Positions 6,558 to 8,279 of a DNA stretch of 8,279 nucleotides are shown here, in pieces (positions within the stretch are counted from its first letter, which is position 1; every line of letters begins with the position of its first letter). This DNA comes from Candidatus Martarchaeota archaeon (lineage in GTDB: Archaea > Micrarchaeota > Micrarchaeia > Micrarchaeales > Micrarchaeaceae). Both the position numbers and the translations under genes were made by a program. The stretch is taken from positions 1-8,279 of the forward strand of contig JAMCYB010000012.1 of NCBI GenBank assembly GCA_023474385.1, in the 5' to 3' direction. A model generated the notes under the pieces. The model was not told the DNA's origin. It ran no database searches and saw only the letters and a program-made list of their open reading frames with translations.

Positions 6558-7769
6558 ATGGAAGGAAACATAACCTTTGAAAATGGGAAGTGGTCTGTCC
6601 CGGATAGCCCTAGGATTCTTTTTGCGTATGGCGACGGGATAGGGCCGGAGATAATGGCGGTGGCGAAGAATGTCGTGGATGCTGCAGCCGAGAAGGCGTA
6701 CAAAGGAAGCAAGCACATAGAATGGGTTGAGCTTCTGCTCGGCGAGAAGGCAGAGAAGGAGAGCGGATCCGGGCTTCCCGACACGGCAAAGGAGGCGCTC
6801 AAGGATTACAAGGTCCTGTTCAAGGGGCCGCTCACCACGCCGGTTGGAGGCGGATTCAGGTCGCTCAACGTCTCGATACGCATGCTCCTGGACCTTTATG
6901 CCAACATACGCCCTGTCAAGTACATAGAGGGCCTGGACAGCCCGCTCAAGAGGCCGCAGGACGTCGACATGGTGATATTCAGGGAGAATACGGATGACAT
7001 ATACACGGGCATAGAGTGGAAGTACGACGATCCCGAACTGCCGAAGCTGAAATCGTTCCTCGAATCGGACATGAGGATAAAGGTTGACAATGATGCTGGT
7101 GTGGGAATAAAGCCGATAAGCAAGAGCAAGACAGAGAGAATTGCGAGGATGGCGATAAAATACGCGATAGACAACAACAGGAAATCAGTAACTATAATGC
7201 ACAAGGGCAATATAATGAAATACACCGAGGGTGCGTTCCGCGACTGGGCGTATAATGTAGCAGTCGCAGAGTTCAGGGACAGGGTAGTCACAGAGGATGA
7301 ATTGAGCGCCAAGTACAACGGCGTTATGCCGAGCGGCAAGATACTTATAAACGACAGGATTGCAGACAACATGTTCCAGCAGATAGTGACAAAGCCGAGC
7401 TTATACGATGTGATACTGGCGCCAAACCTCAACGGAGATTATATATCGGATGCTGCAGGTGCGCTCATAGGCGACATCGGAGTGCTCGGAAGCGCCAACG
7501 TGGGAGACAACGGAGGCATGTTCGAGGCTTCGCACGGCACCGCACCGAAGTATGCGGGAAAGAACGTAGCAAACCCGATGGGCATGATAAAGGCAGGGGA
7601 GCTCATGCTCACATTCCTGGGGTGGAAGGAAGCTGCGGAAGCGGTTGCGAATGCAGTAGGCACGGCAATGAAGTCCAAGAAGGTTACGTCAGATATAGCG
7701 AGGTTCGTTGGAGTCGAGCCGCTCGGGACAAAGGAGTTCGGCGAGTTCCTGATAAACAGCATGAAGTAA
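6558..7769 (+). CDS. icd: Isocitrate dehydrogenase, NADP-type
   Basis: A 403-residue enzyme that oxidatively decarboxylates isocitrate to 2-oxoglutarate in the cytoplasm. It follows the Escherichia coli enzyme closely. The substrate loop is GGGFRSLNVSIR (97-108), with Ser102 at the position of E. coli Ser113, followed by DLYANIRPVKY (112-122). VIFRENTDDIYTGIEWK (139-155) contains Arg142 and Tyr149, the counterparts of Arg153 and Tyr160. K217 and the aspartates D266, D294 (LNGDYISD) and D298 match the metal and catalytic residues. In the cofactor site, HGTAPKYAG (326-334) keeps Lys331 and Tyr332 (E. coli 344 and 345), and Arg382 matches Arg395, which favours NADP. Two other cofactor positions differ: E. 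coli Val351 is Ala and Tyr391 is Ser. The ATG at 6558 gives the normal N-terminus; the frame is open 32 codons further upstream, but that part is Cys- and Trp-containing, unlike the family, and overlaps the promoter. Confidence 0.95.
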   Translation: MEGNITFENGKWSVPDSPRILFAYGDGIGPEIMAVAKNVVDAAAEKAYKGSKHIEWVELLLGEKAEKESGSGLPDTAKEALKDYKVLFKGPLTTPVGGGFRSLNVSIRMLLDLYANIRPVKYIEGLDSPLKRPQDVDMVIFRENTDDIYTGIEWKYDDPELPKLKSFLESDMRIKVDNDAGVGIKPISKSKTERIARMAIKYAIDNNRKSVTIMHKGNIMKYTEGAFRDWAYNVAVAEFRDRVVTEDELSAKYNGVMPSGKILINDRIADNMFQQIVTKPSLYDVILAPNLNGDYISDAAGALIGDIGVLGSANVGDNGGMFEASHGTAPKYAGKNVANPMGMIKAGELMLTFLGWKEAAEAVANAVGTAMKSKKVTSDIARFVGVEPLGTKEFGEFLINSMK

Positions 7770-7787
7770 TGATCCAACAAGATTGAT

Positions 7788-8279
7788 CTAGCGGCGCAGG
7801 AAACCCTTAACCACAGCGTAGACGTCTTCGTGGACCGCTTCCAAGGGCTTAGTGGCATCTATGAATACCGCGTCGGGGAACTCGCTCCTGTATGCAGCCT
7901 GCACCTTGTTGAGGAACTCCACATGCTCGAATATCTCCTTCTGCCCCCTTCTATCAATCCTTCCCATGACTATCTCCGGCTTCGCCTCAAATATTATGGA
8001 TAGGTCCGGCTTGGGGAATATGCTATTTATGAGCTTCAGGTATTCCGCGCTTATGCCGGATGCCGAACCGTAGGCAACTGTGGAAAAGTAGTAGCGGTCG
8101 CTAACGAGTATTACGTCCTTGCTCTCCATAACGCCCTTGTAGGCAATCACGTGCTCGTTCCTGTCCGCTGTAAAGAGAAGCTGCAGGGACAGCAGCGAAG
8201 GCCTTTCTGCGGAAGAGGACAGCATTGACCTTATGATCGAGCCTATGGGCCCGTCAGTCGGCTCTTTTGTGAGCTCGAC
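7788..8279 (-). CDS. tmk: Thymidylate kinase, C-terminal part (cut by window edge)
   Basis: 163 codons and a stop, running in from the right edge with no start in the window. The enzyme phosphorylates dTMP to dTDP. Numbered from the edge, TKEPTDGPIGSIIRSML (4-20) is the segment equivalent to the family's TREPGGTPIGE. LLFTADRNEHV (34-44) follows, then SDRYYFSTVAYGSA (60-73) with the DRY motif that contacts the nucleotide. PDLSIIFEAKPEIVMGRIDRR (91-111) leads into the lid, and HVEFLNKVQAAYRSEF (119-134) is the usual helix after it. About 30-40 N-terminal residues with the P-loop are missing outside the window, so a normal length near 195-205 is expected. It converges with icd, 18 bp away. An ATG at 8225 lies inside the conserved domain and is not a start. 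Confidence 0.9.
   Translation of the reverse strand, partial: VELTKEPTDGPIGSIIRSMLSSSAERPSLLSLQLLFTADRNEHVIAYKGVMESKDVILVSDRYYFSTVAYGSASGISAEYLKLINSIFPKPDLSIIFEAKPEIVMGRIDRRGQKEIFEHVEFLNKVQAAYRSEFPDAVFIDATKPLEAVHEDVYAVVKGFLRR

Noticed and set aside
6896..7432. 178-codon antisense frame within icd
   Set aside because: It is the complement of a strongly conserved enzyme and resembles a spurious Leu/Ser/Ile-rich translation; no promoter or ribosome-binding site was seen.
7771..7789. GATC...GATC repeat between icd and tmk as a terminator
   Set aside because: The stem is only 4 bp with no T-run, and GATC is self-complementary, so the match carries little weight.
1..8279. tRNA or rRNA genes, CRISPR arrays, insertion sequences, toxin-antitoxin or phage genes
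   Set aside because: No cloverleaf-like segments, spaced direct repeats, transposase motifs or terminal inverted repeats were seen by eye; nearly all the sequence is accounted for by the genes listed.

Overview
The window looks like a piece of an archaeal chromosome, most plausibly from a small-genome, DPANN-like lineage of the Micrarchaeota type or a comparable euryarchaeal neighbour. The lineage is an inference. It rests on several signs: TATA-like boxes about 25 bp before probable leaderless or short-leader starts; GGTG/GTGAT-type ribosome-binding sites; heavy use of ATA and AGG codons; a methyltransferase of the group known as 'predicted archaeal methyltransferase' (COG2521); and a TldD/PmbA-type protease gene. 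Genes are packed tightly. There are no mobile elements, RNA genes or CRISPR arrays, and no gene-free stretch exceeds about 150 bp.

Layout, left to right. (1) Positions 1-454, minus strand: the N-terminal part of a TldD/PmbA-family protein that runs off the left edge. (2) Positions 455-569: a 115-bp divergent promoter region with one TATA box per direction and a 9-bp inverted repeat. (3) Positions 570-4953, plus strand: four co-directional genes, namely a COG2521-like SAM methyltransferase, a 12-helix major facilitator transporter, a trans-polyprenyl diphosphate synthase and a class 2 dihydroorotate dehydrogenase (pyrD). Gaps are 16 bp, about 63 bp (containing a possible internal promoter) and 6 bp, so this is probably one operon with a second internal start. 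(4) Positions 4970-6409, minus strand: a polytopic GT-C-like membrane protein, convergent with pyrD. (5) Positions 6410-6557: a second divergent promoter region. (6) Positions 6558-7769, plus strand: an NADP-type isocitrate dehydrogenase (icd). (7) Positions 7788-8279, minus strand: thymidylate kinase (tmk), convergent with icd and cut by the right edge before its P-loop.

Most of the content is core metabolism: pyrimidine synthesis (pyrD, tmk), the TCA cycle (icd), isoprenoid chain synthesis, and envelope glycosylation or transport. One link may be real. The pyrD product belongs to the quinone-coupled class and lies 6 bp after a prenyl chain synthase whose chain-length position carries a small residue, which would fit quinone side-chain supply. 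That link is a hypothesis. I found no convincing new multi-gene system. The items most worth a second look are the altered substrate site of the prenyl synthase, the class 2 PyrD in an apparent archaeon, the unassigned methyltransferase-transporter pair and the orphan GT-C-like protein.
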